A stretch of 64,000 nt of DNA from the NCBI GenBank assembly GCA_903892515.1, contig CAITIS010000102.1:1-64000 (forward strand), written 5' to 3'. Source of the stretch: an uncultured Planctomycetota bacterium (lineage in GTDB: Bacteria; Planctomycetota; Phycisphaerae; SM23-33). The position numbers and the translations under genes were made by a program. Under the pieces are notes generated by a model. That model made no database searches, was not told where the DNA came from, and saw only the letters and a program-made list of their open reading frames with translations. Positions 46,928 through 56,507 of the stretch are shown in pieces; the first letter of the stretch is position 1, and each line of letters begins with the position of its first letter.

Positions 46928-48515
46928 CCTCGGCGTCCCGCTCCCGCGCCATGGCCGAAAGCTTCATTCGCCGCTCCACGCGCCCCGCCCATAACACCAG
47001 GCCAAATGCCAGCCACGTCGTGATGCTGCCCAGCGTGTCGTAGAACATGTCGCCGTAATCGAATTGCCGCGTGGACAGCTTTTCCTGCGCCACTTCGCCC
47101 AGCGACAGCGCCCCCGCCGCCACGACCATCGGCAGCAGACTGCTCCACCACCGCCGGCACCGGCCCTGCCAGATGAACACGCCGCAGGCCACCACGCCCG
47201 CCAGGTAATGCGCGATGCGGTCATCGAGCATGCAGCCGCAGAGCGGGTCTTCCAGCAGCCGCTTGGCCAGCCCCAGCACCAGCAGCACCAGGCCAAAGAT
47301 CATCGCCACGGGCCAGCCATTGATGGTCTTCTGCTCATGGCCCATCATGTGCGGCAGCAGGCCTAGCGCAAACCCGGCGATCATTACCGATGAAGGCAGC
47401 GCCAGCCCGCCCTCCGAGAGCAGCGTCAAGCCCGCCAACATCGACGCCCCCAGCCACAGAACGGTTCGCGCCTGCTCCTGGCCGCCAGAGCCCCGACCCG
47501 CCAGCAGGCTGCGAATCATGCAGAACGCCATGCCCAGAATTACGCTGGCCAGGCCGATGATGCCGGCGCTCCGGCCGATCATAACCCAGCCGGCTGAGTG
47601 CGAATTGCCCATCGCCCCGGTGCTCTGCCACCCGCCGAGCAAGCTGAAGTGTTCTCGCATCGTCGGCCAGGACACCAGCGCCGCGCCCGTGGCCGCAGCA
47701 CCCAGAATCAGCACCGCCAAGACGGCCTTGGATCCCCGCCGGCCGGGTAATACCAGGGCCGCCATCAGCGACGCGCCCACGCACGCCCCGGCCAAGACCC
47801 AACTGCCGCCGCTGGCCGACGTCTGCGCTAACAGCCAGACGCCCAGGCTCACCGGCAGCACGAACAGCGCGGGGCGGAGTTTGCGAATCACGGCATCGAG
47901 CCGCGTGGGATAGGCGTGGCCCTCGCCGAAAGCGGCCGAACGAAACGGCATCTGCGACAGGATCATCAGCAGGCAGGAAAGACTCGACAGCACCAGCGCC
48001 GGCGGAATCCCCTCCGACCCCGTCATCCTGATACGGAGCAGACCGCCCAGCATCGCGATGGTCGCGACCGCCAGCACCAGCCAGCGCAGGCCGGGAACAC
48101 GCGGCAGCACATCCTGCACCAGCAGCACCACCAGCGCCAGTAGCGCCAGGCGGATAACCAGGGCGCCGTCGGCATCGCCGATCAGGTCCAGCCGCTGGGC
48201 ATGCTGATGCACGTTGGCGGTAAAGAGGTGCGCCAGGTAAATGGCGATGGGCACGAACAGGAAGATGTACAGGTGATGTCGCGGCACGTCGACGTTGCCG
48301 GCGGCGCTGCGCCACAGCAGCCACAGCCCCCATACCACCGCCGCGGCGATCGTCACGGCGATCCAGCCCGCATCCCCCGCCGCGTTCGCGCAGGCCGAAG
48401 CGCAGGCCAGCATCGTCACCAGCGCCAGCAGGGTCAGCCGCTGCACGACCAGTTGGGTCCACGAATGGCCAAACTGATCGAGGCTGCTGACCGTACTAGA
48501 TTCAGTCGTATTCAT
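46815..48515 (-). CDS. Polytopic membrane protein with C-terminal VanZ-like region
   Basis: About 14 hydrophobic segments; DDRIAHYLAGVVACGVFIWQ...GEVAQEKLSTRQFDYGDMFYDTLGS. Confidence 0.7.
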   Translation of the reverse strand: MNTTESSTVSSLDQFGHSWTQLVVQRLTLLALVTMLACASACANAAGDAGWIAVTIAAAVVWGLWLLWRSAAGNVDVPRHHLYIFLFVPIAIYLAHLFTANVHQHAQRLDLIGDADGALVIRLALLALVVLLVQDVLPRVPGLRWLVLAVATIAMLGGLLRIRMTGSEGIPPALVLSSLSCLLMILSQMPFRSAAFGEGHAYPTRLDAVIRKLRPALFVLPVSLGVWLLAQTSASGGSWVLAGACVGASLMAALVLPGRRGSKAVLAVLILGAAATGAALVSWPTMREHFSLLGGWQSTGAMGNSHSAGWVMIGRSAGIIGLASVILGMAFCMIRSLLAGRGSGGQEQARTVLWLGASMLAGLTLLSEGGLALPSSVMIAGFALGLLPHMMGHEQKTINGWPVAMIFGLVLLVLGLAKRLLEDPLCGCMLDDRIAHYLAGVVACGVFIWQGRCRRWWSSLLPMVVAAGALSLGEVAQEKLSTRQFDYGDMFYDTLGSITTWLAFGLVLWAGRVERRMKLSAMARERDAEAMIRRGYAGRREGLDRAAAGHARSAATPAQWPTAAGR

Positions 48516-48581
48516 AGCTTATACATCGTAGGCTCAGAAGGCCGATAAGGTTGATATCGGCCTGTGGCGCGAGCGAATGAA

Positions 48582-50264
48582 ATGACAAAAACCGTCTCAC
48601 GTGTTCTGGCATGCTTGGTGCTCTGCGCCGCTCCGGCCTGGGGGGCGCATGGACTGGGCCCGCAGGACCTCCTGGTCGTCGTCAACGCCAAGGCCAAAGG
48701 CTCAGAGGCGTTAGGCAAATATTACTGCCTGGCCCGCGACGTGCTGCCAGAGCAGATGCTCGTGCTCAACTGCGATCCTGCCGCCATCTGCTCGCGCGCG
48801 GAGTACGACCAGAACATCGCCGGGCCGATCCGGCAATTCATCATCGAGCACGACCTCAAGGACCGCGTCAAGTGCATCCTGCTTATGTGGGGCGTGCCCG
48901 TCCGCGTGCTGGGCACCGAAATGACCAGCGAGCAAAAGCAGGCCCAGGCCGCCTGGCGAGTGCAGGCCAATCGCCTGGCCGGTAAGCTCGCCTGTGACGG
49001 GCAGCTGCTCCAGAATGTCCTGATCGCCTTCCCCGCCCCCAAGGCCAACACGCTCAACATCTCCGACCTCTTTGACGCCAAAATCCGAGTCAGCGACGAG
49101 CCGCCCAACGGTGCCTCTGCCATCACGGACTTTAGCGCCCTGCTCAACAAGAAGCTGGCCGCGCTGGCCGGGGTGAGCGATGAGGGCAAGAAAGAGATCG
49201 CCCGCCGGCAACTGGCGGCCTTGCGACTGGACGTCAACGGACTCAACGCCTTCGTGGCGGACTGGCCCAAGGATGATCTGCGAGTTGGCGTGACACCGGC
49301 GGACATGCGCATCAAGGCCCAGGCCCTGCAAAAACAATTCGACGAATTGCCGGTCTCGGGCGAGACACCCGAGATCATCCGCGAAAAGGCGCAGTTGTCT
49401 GAGTCGCTCAACGGCGCTGCCGCCGCCTGGACCATGTGCACCGCCCGCGTCAACAACCTGGACACCAGCGACGAGGACGCCAGCGTCGACAGCGAACTGT
49501 CGCTGATCTGGCAGGAGCCGTACAACCTTCACAATCAGGTGCCCAACGCTTTGAACTGGCGGGTTCAGGGCTCGCCCACGAAACCGGCCGACATGCCCAG
49601 TTCGCCGATGGTCATGTGCTGCCGACTCGACGGGCCCGCCCCCTCCGACGCCCTGCGGATAATCAAGGATTCGATCTGGGCCGAGCAAAACGGCCTGAAG
49701 GGCAAGCTGTACATTGACGCCGGCGGCAAGTACCCCATCTATGACGAAAAGGTTATGAAGCCCTTCTGTGAAACTATCAAAAAGCAGACCAAGATCCCCG
49801 TGGTCTACGATAGTTCCCCCGAACTGTTCGCGCCGGGCTCCTGCCCCGACGCCGCCCTGTACGTCGGCTGGTACAGCCTGCAGCATTACATTCCATCGCT
49901 GACGCTCAATCGCGGCGCCGTCGGCTGGCACGTCGCCAGCTTGGAGGCCGTGCACCTGCGCACCCTCGCCAGCAACGAGTGGTGCCCCAATCTTATCAGG
50001 AACGGAATCGCCGCCACGCTGGGCGCTGTCGGCGAGCCATACCTGTACGCCTTCCCCACCCCCGCGGAGTTCTACGGCCTGCTGTTGACCGGCGATTACA
50101 CCGTGGCCGAGTGCTACTGGCGAACGATCCCCTGGACAAGTTGGCGGCTTACCTTGATCGCCGATCCTCTGTATAATCCGTACCGTCTGCACCCCGAACT
50201 GTCGATCCATCGTCTCCCGGCAGTCATGGCGGGGCAGGAAAAACTGGAAGCGATAGACAGATGA
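48582..50264 (+). CDS. TIGR03790-like family protein
   Basis: LLVVVNAKAKGSEALGKYYCLARDVLPEQMLVL...GPIRQFIIEHDLKDRVKCILLMWGVPVRV; ...WRLTLIADPLYNPY. Confidence 0.8.
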   Translation: MTKTVSRVLACLVLCAAPAWGAHGLGPQDLLVVVNAKAKGSEALGKYYCLARDVLPEQMLVLNCDPAAICSRAEYDQNIAGPIRQFIIEHDLKDRVKCILLMWGVPVRVLGTEMTSEQKQAQAAWRVQANRLAGKLACDGQLLQNVLIAFPAPKANTLNISDLFDAKIRVSDEPPNGASAITDFSALLNKKLAALAGVSDEGKKEIARRQLAALRLDVNGLNAFVADWPKDDLRVGVTPADMRIKAQALQKQFDELPVSGETPEIIREKAQLSESLNGAAAAWTMCTARVNNLDTSDEDASVDSELSLIWQEPYNLHNQVPNALNWRVQGSPTKPADMPSSPMVMCCRLDGPAPSDALRIIKDSIWAEQNGLKGKLYIDAGGKYPIYDEKVMKPFCETIKKQTKIPVVYDSSPELFAPGSCPDAALYVGWYSLQHYIPSLTLNRGAVGWHVASLEAVHLRTLASNEWCPNLIRNGIAATLGAVGEPYLYAFPTPAEFYGLLLTGDYTVAECYWRTIPWTSWRLTLIADPLYNPYRLHPELSIHRLPAVMAGQEKLEAIDR

Positions 50265-51331
50265 GCGGATCAAGGACGATTGAACTTTCCGTACCTGGCC
50301 GAGTGTGCCTGCTGGGCGAGCACGCCGACTGGGCGGGGCAATTCGGCAAGCACCCCGGGTACTGCCTGGTGATCGGCACCGACCAGGGCATCTTCGCCAC
50401 GGCCGAGCCCGCCGACGACCTGATCATGCAGACGCAATTGCCAATGGCCGACGGCACGCCCTCGGGCCGGCACCGCCGCATGAGCTGCCAGTGGACCGCC
50501 GGAGCCCTGCTGGAGGCCGCCACCGATAGCACCGAATTCTTCCGCCACTGCGCCGGCGTGGCCCACGAAGTCCTGACACGCTACAAGACCGGCGGCATCC
50601 GCCTGATCATTCACCGCATGGACCTGCCGCTCAAAAAAGGCGTGTCCTCCTCGGCCGCCGTCTGCATCGGCATGGCCAAGGCCTTTGACGCCGTCTACAA
50701 CCTCAACCTCTTCCCGCACGAATTGATGGACCTGGCCTACCTGGGCGAGCGGCTCACCGGCGCCCAGTGCGGACGCATGGACCAGGCCTGCATCTTCGGC
50801 AAGACTCCCGTGCTGCTGAGTTTCAGCGGCACCGACGATTGCCGCATCGAGCCGCTCTTCCCGCAACGGCGGATCGAGATGTTCATCGTCGATCTGGCCG
50901 GGGAAAAGGACACGGTGAAGATCCTGGCCGACTTGCAGTCAGGCTTCGCCGCCAGTACGACGCTGCAGGAAGCCCTGGGGCCCGACAATGAGCAGTTCGT
51001 TCGGCGTGGCTGCCGGGCGCTGGTGGCCGGCGACGCCCGGCAACTGGGCCAGATCATGACGCAAAGCCAGGCCAACTTCGATCACAAGGTCGCCCCGCAT
51101 TGCCCCGGTGAGCTGGCCAGCCCGCGGCTGCACGAACTGCTGGCGTTCAAGGAACTCGAGCCGCACATTCACGGCGGCAAGGGCGTCGGCAGCCAGGGCG
51201 ACGGCACGGCCCAGTTCGTGGCCCGCTCCGAACAGGACCGCGATGAGGCCATGGCCAAGATCACCGCAGCCTTCCCCGACATGCGCTGCTTCCCGCTGAC
51301 CATCACCCCGGCAGCGAATCTGCGACAGTAA
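50261..51331 (+). CDS. GHMP-family sugar kinase (galactokinase-like)
   Basis: VPGRVCLLGEHADWAGQ; LPLKKGVSSSAAVCIGMAKAFD; ATGA overlap with the upstream gene. Confidence 0.85.
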   Translation: MSGSRTIELSVPGRVCLLGEHADWAGQFGKHPGYCLVIGTDQGIFATAEPADDLIMQTQLPMADGTPSGRHRRMSCQWTAGALLEAATDSTEFFRHCAGVAHEVLTRYKTGGIRLIIHRMDLPLKKGVSSSAAVCIGMAKAFDAVYNLNLFPHELMDLAYLGERLTGAQCGRMDQACIFGKTPVLLSFSGTDDCRIEPLFPQRRIEMFIVDLAGEKDTVKILADLQSGFAASTTLQEALGPDNEQFVRRGCRALVAGDARQLGQIMTQSQANFDHKVAPHCPGELASPRLHELLAFKELEPHIHGGKGVGSQGDGTAQFVARSEQDRDEAMAKITAAFPDMRCFPLTITPAANLRQ

Positions 51332-51341
51332 AACGCGCCAA

Positions 51342-51564
51342 GGGTGCCATAGGTTGAGCCGCGCCGTCTTCCCCAGGGTGCCATAGGTTGAGCCGCGCCG
51401 TCCAGCGGCTCTACCTATGCTCAAGACGCAATACCCCAGACCAAAGCCATTGTCGGCCCGGAAGCGGGTGCCATAGGTTGACCCGCGCCGTCTTCCTCAG
51501 GGTGCCATAGGTTGAGCCGCGCCGTCCAGCGGCTCTACCTATGCTCAAGACGCAATACCCCAGA
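51342..51564. repeat. Two direct copies (124-bp period) of REP-like GGTGCCATAGGTTGAGCCGCG...GGCTCTACCTATGC element
   Basis: 51342-51440 and 51466-51564 near identical. Confidence 0.9.
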
Positions 51565-51602
51565 GCACACCCATTGTTCGCTCAGACGAGCACCGAGAGT
51601 GC

Positions 51603-52178
51603 CTACGCCCGTTGAATCGAGGGAAACGTGTCTCTATCGACGGCAAGCGGAACGTCAGCGTCCCCTTGCCACGCGTTCCAACTCGACCACCGCCACTCCT
51701 CTGGTGACTGGGCAAGTCCGCGTCTCACCGGGTTGCGATGAATGTATTGCACCTTCTCCCATAGTTCCTGCGCAGACCATATATTCCTGTCGTAACCTCC
51801 GCCAGGAAGCCAGAACCGATACTCGACCCTGCCACTGGGCTGAACATCGCGCACCGTCGCTAATGACTCTGCCTGATACGCGCGCAGCCAGGCCATGGCC
51901 CTGCGTGAAGTGGACAGTTTGATGCTCTGCAGAATCGATCCGACACGTGACTCATCCTGCGGAAGAATCAAGATATGCGCGTGTTCGGGCATGACGACGT
52001 AGGCCCACAGGGAGAAACCATATTGCCGGCGGGCCCTGTCGATCGCCTCGACAAACCACTGGCGAGTACGGTCGCGCGAAAGCAGCGGCTTTTTGCCCCA
52101 GCACGAGCAGGTTATGTAGTGAGCATGCCCGGGTATGTCATGGTGCTTGAGTCTGCGCCTGTGCAGGTCGCCTGCCAT
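51603..52178 (-). CDS. REP-associated tyrosine transposase (RAYT, IS200/Y1-like)
   Basis: GHAHYITCSCWGKKPLL; VVMPEHAHILILP (HxH); RAYQAESL (Tyr); YIHRNPVRRGLAQSPEEWRWSSW. Confidence 0.92.
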   Translation of the reverse strand: MAGDLHRRRLKHHDIPGHAHYITCSCWGKKPLLSRDRTRQWFVEAIDRARRQYGFSLWAYVVMPEHAHILILPQDESRVGSILQSIKLSTSRRAMAWLRAYQAESLATVRDVQPSGRVEYRFWLPGGGYDRNIWSAQELWEKVQYIHRNPVRRGLAQSPEEWRWSSWNAWQGDADVPLAVDRDTFPSIQRA

Positions 52179-52233
52179 GCCATAGAGAATAGCCGGCGAA
52201 GGATGAAGGTACAATCTCGCGTGGCTGGCCGGG

Positions 52234-52322
52234 CATAGGTAGAGCCGCTGAACGGCGCGGCTCAACCTATGGCACCCATCTGCTGGCACCTATTTGCTGG
52301 CACCTATTTGCCGGCGTCCATT
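52234..52322. repeat. REP-like hairpin followed by 14-bp tandem GCTGGCACCTATTT
   Basis: gcataggtagagccgctgaacggcgcggctcaacctatggcaccc then gctggcacctattt x2 and a variant. Confidence 0.88.
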
Positions 52323-52333
52323 TGTGCGATCGA

Positions 52334-52759
52334 TCACATCTGAAGCGTCTGGTAGTTCTCGTCCTTCTCTTCCATCAGCAAGGCTTCGTTGAGAACTACC
52401 TTGATGAGCCGGTAGTCGGGGCTGCGCGAGGAGGAAAAGTACTCCTTCAGGATCGGATGCTCCTGCCAGAGTTGCTCCTTGATGGCCGGGTCGTCGACCA
52501 GTTGGGCCGCGCCGGCCAGCCGCAGGTGCCGCCCTTCGTCGTCCATGTAGCACAACTCGACGTGCGGGTTGGTGGCAATCTGCGTCATCTTGGAACTCTT
52601 GGCGCCCGCTGCCATCCACAGCACGTTGCCGTCGATCATGAGCGGTTCCATGGGCCGAATCCGAGGCTTGTTGTCCTCGACGGTAGCCAGCATCGCCACC
52701 TCGCACCGCTCCTGGAATTGCCGAATCACGTCCTGGGCCAGCAAAGTCTCTTTCATCAC
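52334..52759 (-). CDS. Pyridoxamine 5'-phosphate oxidase-like FMN-binding protein
   Basis: EVAMLATVEDNKPRIRPMEPLMIDGNVLWMAAGAKSSKMTQIATNPHVELCYMDDE. Confidence 0.88.
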   Translation of the reverse strand: MMKETLLAQDVIRQFQERCEVAMLATVEDNKPRIRPMEPLMIDGNVLWMAAGAKSSKMTQIATNPHVELCYMDDEGRHLRLAGAAQLVDDPAIKEQLWQEHPILKEYFSSSRSPDYRLIKVVLNEALLMEEKDENYQTLQM

Positions 52760-52828
52760 TGCCGCACTCCTTTTCTCTAGGGGTCTAAGCCATCCTAGCG
52801 CGGCCGCCGCGAACTTTCTTGGCCGAAG

Positions 52829-52858
52829 GTCGGAGGCCAGAGGTCGGAGGCCGGAGGA
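52829..52858. repeat. Heptanucleotide array (AGGTCGG/AGGCCGG)n
   Basis: aggtcgg aggccag aggtcgg aggccgg. Confidence 0.9.
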
Positions 52859-52943
52859 AGAACATGACGATCATGTTTGTAGGCGAAGATTGAGTCCATC
52901 TGACTAGTGAGCTTCTCAGCAACGCTTCCCCGGGGCAATTATA

Positions 52944-53627
52944 TCATGGCGATTTCGCGTCCGCGGCAGCGCACGCGGCATGAAACTCGGCAGAGGTGGA
53001 GGTGGGCCCGACAAGCTTCTCGTGCATGCTGAGGAAGACCCACCGCACCCATCCGCCTTCGGGGTTGGCGGGATCAACGCTTCGGCGATCCTCGCTGGCG
53101 CCCGGCGGGCTCGTGCAGTCACGAAGCAGGATGACCCGGTAATTCCTCAGGCGCGCACCGAGGCATGTCTGGTACACGCAGCACTCGAGGTAGAAGCCCA
53201 CAACCAAGATTGTGTCGATGCCCCATGTTCTGAGGTAGTAATCGACGTGGCTGCCTTGGAACGCATCTTGGTGCACCTTTGGCAGAATCGCCTCGCCGGC
53301 CATCGGGGCGATCTCCGGGCCGTACTCCGGGATCGTGGGCTGCCAATCATCCGCCCGCAGCGTCGGTTCCACCAGCGTGCGAACCACGTCCATTGGCCCA
53401 CCGGTGCCGTATCCGGACTGGAACAAGTAGACAGGGCGAATTCCGATGCGGCGCGCCATCTGAAGAACCGGCGCAATGCAGTCGCGCTTGACCGGGCCGA
53501 AACAGCCGGGCATCTGGTCGCCATTGCAGTCAACAAGCAGAAGCGCCGTTCGGGACGGCTCGCAAGCGAAAGTGACAGCGGTAGGAGCTTGGTAACATCG
53601 TACCGGGAGATGAATCGTCTGGGCCAT
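52944..53627 (-). CDS. Isochorismatase-like cysteine hydrolase
   Basis: ALLLVDCNGDQM; DTILVVGFYLECCVYQTCLGARLRNYRVILLRDCTSPP. Confidence 0.87.
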   Translation of the reverse strand: MAQTIHLPVRCYQAPTAVTFACEPSRTALLLVDCNGDQMPGCFGPVKRDCIAPVLQMARRIGIRPVYLFQSGYGTGGPMDVVRTLVEPTLRADDWQPTIPEYGPEIAPMAGEAILPKVHQDAFQGSHVDYYLRTWGIDTILVVGFYLECCVYQTCLGARLRNYRVILLRDCTSPPGASEDRRSVDPANPEGGWVRWVFLSMHEKLVGPTSTSAEFHAACAAADAKSP

Positions 53628-53784
53628 GTCTGGTCTCCGTGCCATTCAATGTCCCCTCTCGCCTAAGTGATGACGCTGATATTACTCAAGGGGAAAGGAT
53701 TTGACAATGTCCGACAATACAACCGGCAAGGCCGTCCTCGCCTTGGATGATTCGATGTTGAACGTGATCCGAACCCGCCGCTCC

Positions 53785-53845
53785 TCCGGCCTCAAACCTC
53801 CGGCCTCCGACCTCTGGCCTCTGGCCTCTGGCCTCCGACCTCGTC
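53785..53845. repeat. Heptanucleotide array (CCTCCGG/CCTCTGG)n abutting the dnaB stop codon
   Basis: cctccgg cctcaaa cctccgg cctccga cctctgg cctctgg cctctgg cctccga. Confidence 0.9.
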
Positions 53846-55327
53846 CTAATACCCATGCACCTGTTCGGAAGCGCAATTCTCGAAGCGGACGCACTCGGCC
53901 AGGAAGGTCAGGCTCACCGTGTCCGTGGGGCCGTTACGCTGCTTGGCCACGATGGCTTCGGTGAGGTTCGTGGGGCAGTAGTCGCTCTCGCCCTTGTGGT
54001 AGTAGTCTTCGCGGTGGAGCAGAATCACCACGTCGGCGTCCTGCTCGATGGCGCCCGACTCGCGCAAGTCGCTCATGCGCGGACGGTGGCCTTCGCGGTC
54101 CTCGGGGCCTCGATTCAACTGGCTCAGCACGGCCACCGGGATGTTCAACTCGCGCGACAAGGCCTTGATGCCTCGGCTGATTTCCGAGATCTGCTGCTGG
54201 CGGCTCTCCACTCGCCCCACCGTGGACATGAGCTGCAAGTAGTCAACGAAGATGCACTTGATGCCGTGGCTGGCCACCATGCGGCGAGCCTTGGCCCGCA
54301 GTTGCAGGATGTTCAGCTCGGCCGAGTCGTCGATGAAAAGCGGGGCCTTTTCCAGGTCGCCCGCCGCCATGTGGAGCTGCGTCCAATCTTCGGGCGTGAT
54401 CGCCCCGCGCCGCAGCTTGGTGGCGCTGTAGCGGGCCCGCGAGCACAGGAATCGCTGGGCCAATTGCTCCTTGGACATTTCCAGCGAGAAGATCAGCACC
54501 GGGGCTTTATCTTCGACGGACATGTACTCGGCGATGTTCAGCGCAAAGGCCGTCTTGCCCATCGAAGGCCGGGCGGCGATGACGATCATTTCGCTCTTCT
54601 GGAAGCCGGCCATGAGTTCATCGAGCTTGAAGTAGCCACTGGGCTGGCCGGTGAGGGAACCGTCGCGGTTGGTCAGCATCTCGAAGGTCTGCTGCAACAG
54701 CACCTGGATGCTGCTGGCGGCGTCGCCGACGCGGCGGTTGGAGATGTCAAAGATGGCAGTCTCGGCCCGGTCGATGATCTGCTCGGCCTCTTCCTGGCTG
54801 TCGTAGGCGTCCTGGGCGATGGTCTGGTTGGCCGAGATCAGGCTGCGGAGCAGCGACTTGTCGCGAACCAGTTTCGTGTAGTATTCGATGTTGGCGGTGC
54901 TGGGCACGCCCTCGACCAGGGCGACGAGGTATTCATCGCCGCCGATTCGGTCGAGCAGCTTGGCCCGCTCCAGTTCTTCCTTGAGCGTGACCAGGTCGAT
55001 GGGCTTGTGGGCCGAGTGCATGCCAAGGATCGCCTGGAAGACGATGCGGTGGCTGGGGCGGAAGAAGTCTTCTTCCCGGAGGAGCTGCACGACCACGTCG
55101 ATGGCGGCCGGGTCTAAGGCCATGGAGCCCAGCACGCACACCTCGGCGTCGATGGAGTGCGGCAGGATCTTGCCGACGATCTGGTCAAGCCTCGTAGCCG
55201 GCGGCGCGGATTCTGCGGGCATCGTTCGCGGCGATGCGTCGCGGCGAGCATCGGCCAAGGGCGCCGCCTCGCTTCTGCCGTCGCTGGAATAATTGCCCTC
55301 GCCCGCCAATTCGTGACTCCGCTGCAT
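53846..55327 (-). CDS. dnaB: Replicative DNA helicase DnaB
   Basis: LPHSIDAEVCVLGSMALDP; MIVIAARPSMGKTAFALNIAEYM; LSRELNIPVAVLSQLNRGPEDREGHRPRMSDLRESGAIEQDADVVILLHR. Confidence 0.96.
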   Translation of the reverse strand: MQRSHELAGEGNYSSDGRSEAAPLADARRDASPRTMPAESAPPATRLDQIVGKILPHSIDAEVCVLGSMALDPAAIDVVVQLLREEDFFRPSHRIVFQAILGMHSAHKPIDLVTLKEELERAKLLDRIGGDEYLVALVEGVPSTANIEYYTKLVRDKSLLRSLISANQTIAQDAYDSQEEAEQIIDRAETAIFDISNRRVGDAASSIQVLLQQTFEMLTNRDGSLTGQPSGYFKLDELMAGFQKSEMIVIAARPSMGKTAFALNIAEYMSVEDKAPVLIFSLEMSKEQLAQRFLCSRARYSATKLRRGAITPEDWTQLHMAAGDLEKAPLFIDDSAELNILQLRAKARRMVASHGIKCIFVDYLQLMSTVGRVESRQQQISEISRGIKALSRELNIPVAVLSQLNRGPEDREGHRPRMSDLRESGAIEQDADVVILLHREDYYHKGESDYCPTNLTEAIVAKQRNGPTDTVSLTFLAECVRFENCASEQVHGY

Positions 55328-55416
55328 TATGCAAGTGCGGATTATAGCCACATCGAGCGGCCGGGAAAACAGAAACTGAGCAGAAGCTGCGTTGTCGGGT
55401 TCAAACAGCCCTGGCG

Positions 55417-55465
55417 GTGGCACAGGCTTTCCAGCCTGTGCAGCACAGCCTAAAAGGCTGTGCCA
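55417..55465. repeat. Twin hairpin repeat CACAGGCTTTCCAGCCTGTG / GCACAGCCTAAAAGGCTGTGC
   Basis: Read directly. Confidence 0.88.
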
Positions 55466-55472
55466 CGAATGC

Positions 55473-56507
55473 CTACCCGGCCGTGACGTTGGAATCTGAC
55501 GTGTACTGGCCCAACGAAACCCGCTTGACCGTCAGCCCGGGCGGAGCCAAGCCAAAGGGCAGGGTCTTTAAGCCCAATTCGTCGGCCTTGGCGATGAGTT
55601 CGGCGCGCCGATCAGGCTGGCAGCAGACCAGGAGATGGCCTCCGCCGCCTGCGCCGGTGACCTTGCCGCCCATCATGCCGTGGCGCTGAAGAATCGCATA
55701 CGCCTCGTCGATGCGGCTATTGCTGATCCGGCCACAGAACTGTTTCTTTTGCCGCCAGAGTTCGTCAAGCAATTGGCCGACTGCCGGCAGGTCGCCCTGC
55801 CCGACTGCCCCGGCCATGTCATGCACATGCGCCTTGGAGGCGAGCATGGCCCGCAAGGCTGTGCCGCCCAGGCTCACGCGCCGGCTCTGCTGGCGGATGA
55901 TTTCGCCGGAGTCTCCCTTGCGCTGCCCCAGCCACAGCAGCAGCAGGCCTTGCTCCAGCCGGCGAAGGACCGCGGGCGAGGTATCCAGCGGCTGCACGCT
56001 GACCGAGGGCGAAGCCTCGTAACAATTGACGCCGCCATACGCGGCAGCGAAATGATCCTGCCAGCCGCAATCGTTGCCCAGCACGTCGCCTTCGATGCGA
56101 TAGGCGATTTCAGCCAGTTGGTGCGGGCTGCGCGGCGCGTTGGAAAACTCGTTCATCGCCCCGGCCACGGCCAGGCACATCGCGCCGGAGCCGCCCAAGC
56201 CGCTGCGTTGCTCAACGGCCGAGATCATCTCCAGGTCAAAGCCGCGACTGGTCTTCCAGAGCAGCTTGGCCAAGGCCCCGGCCAGTTCCAGCCAGGCCGG
56301 CGGAGGGGCAAAGGTCGCCCCGTAAGCGGTCCGGGCCAGCAGGTGGACCTCATCGTCGGCCCGCAGGCGCAGGATTGCCTGCTGAAAATGGTTGATGGCG
56401 GCGTTAACGACCAAGCCGCCGTAAGTGCTGCTGAAGGGCTCAACGTCCGTGCCCCCTCCGGCAAAACTGACCCGCAGTGGCGCCTGACTGACTGCCTGAA
56501 CTGTCAA
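55473..56507 (-). CDS. GHMP sugar kinase (HddA-like heptose kinase family)
   Basis: APLRVSFAGGGTDVEPFSSTYGGLVVNAAI; EQRSGLGGSGAMCLAVAGAMNEF; GKVTGAGGGGHLLVCCQPD; TTG start overlapping the upstream TGA. Confidence 0.87.
   Translation of the reverse strand: MTVQAVSQAPLRVSFAGGGTDVEPFSSTYGGLVVNAAINHFQQAILRLRADDEVHLLARTAYGATFAPPPAWLELAGALAKLLWKTSRGFDLEMISAVEQRSGLGGSGAMCLAVAGAMNEFSNAPRSPHQLAEIAYRIEGDVLGNDCGWQDHFAAAYGGVNCYEASPSVSVQPLDTSPAVLRRLEQGLLLLWLGQRKGDSGEIIRQQSRRVSLGGTALRAMLASKAHVHDMAGAVGQGDLPAVGQLLDELWRQKKQFCGRISNSRIDEAYAILQRHGMMGGKVTGAGGGGHLLVCCQPDRRAELIAKADELGLKTLPFGLAPPGLTVKRVSLGQYTSDSNVTAG

Noticed and set aside
52178-52289. N-terminal extension of the RAYT ORF (MPADGCHRLSRAVQRLYLC...)
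   Set aside because: This segment is translation of the flanking REP-like repeat; the internal Met at 52178 fits better
53701-53964. 87-aa plus-strand ORF beginning MTMSDNTTGKAVLALDD
   Set aside because: Runs into the heptad repeat array and the dnaB 3' end; no support beyond an ATG
53855-55117. 420-aa plus-strand ORF antisense to dnaB
   Set aside because: Antisense shadow of a well-conserved helicase
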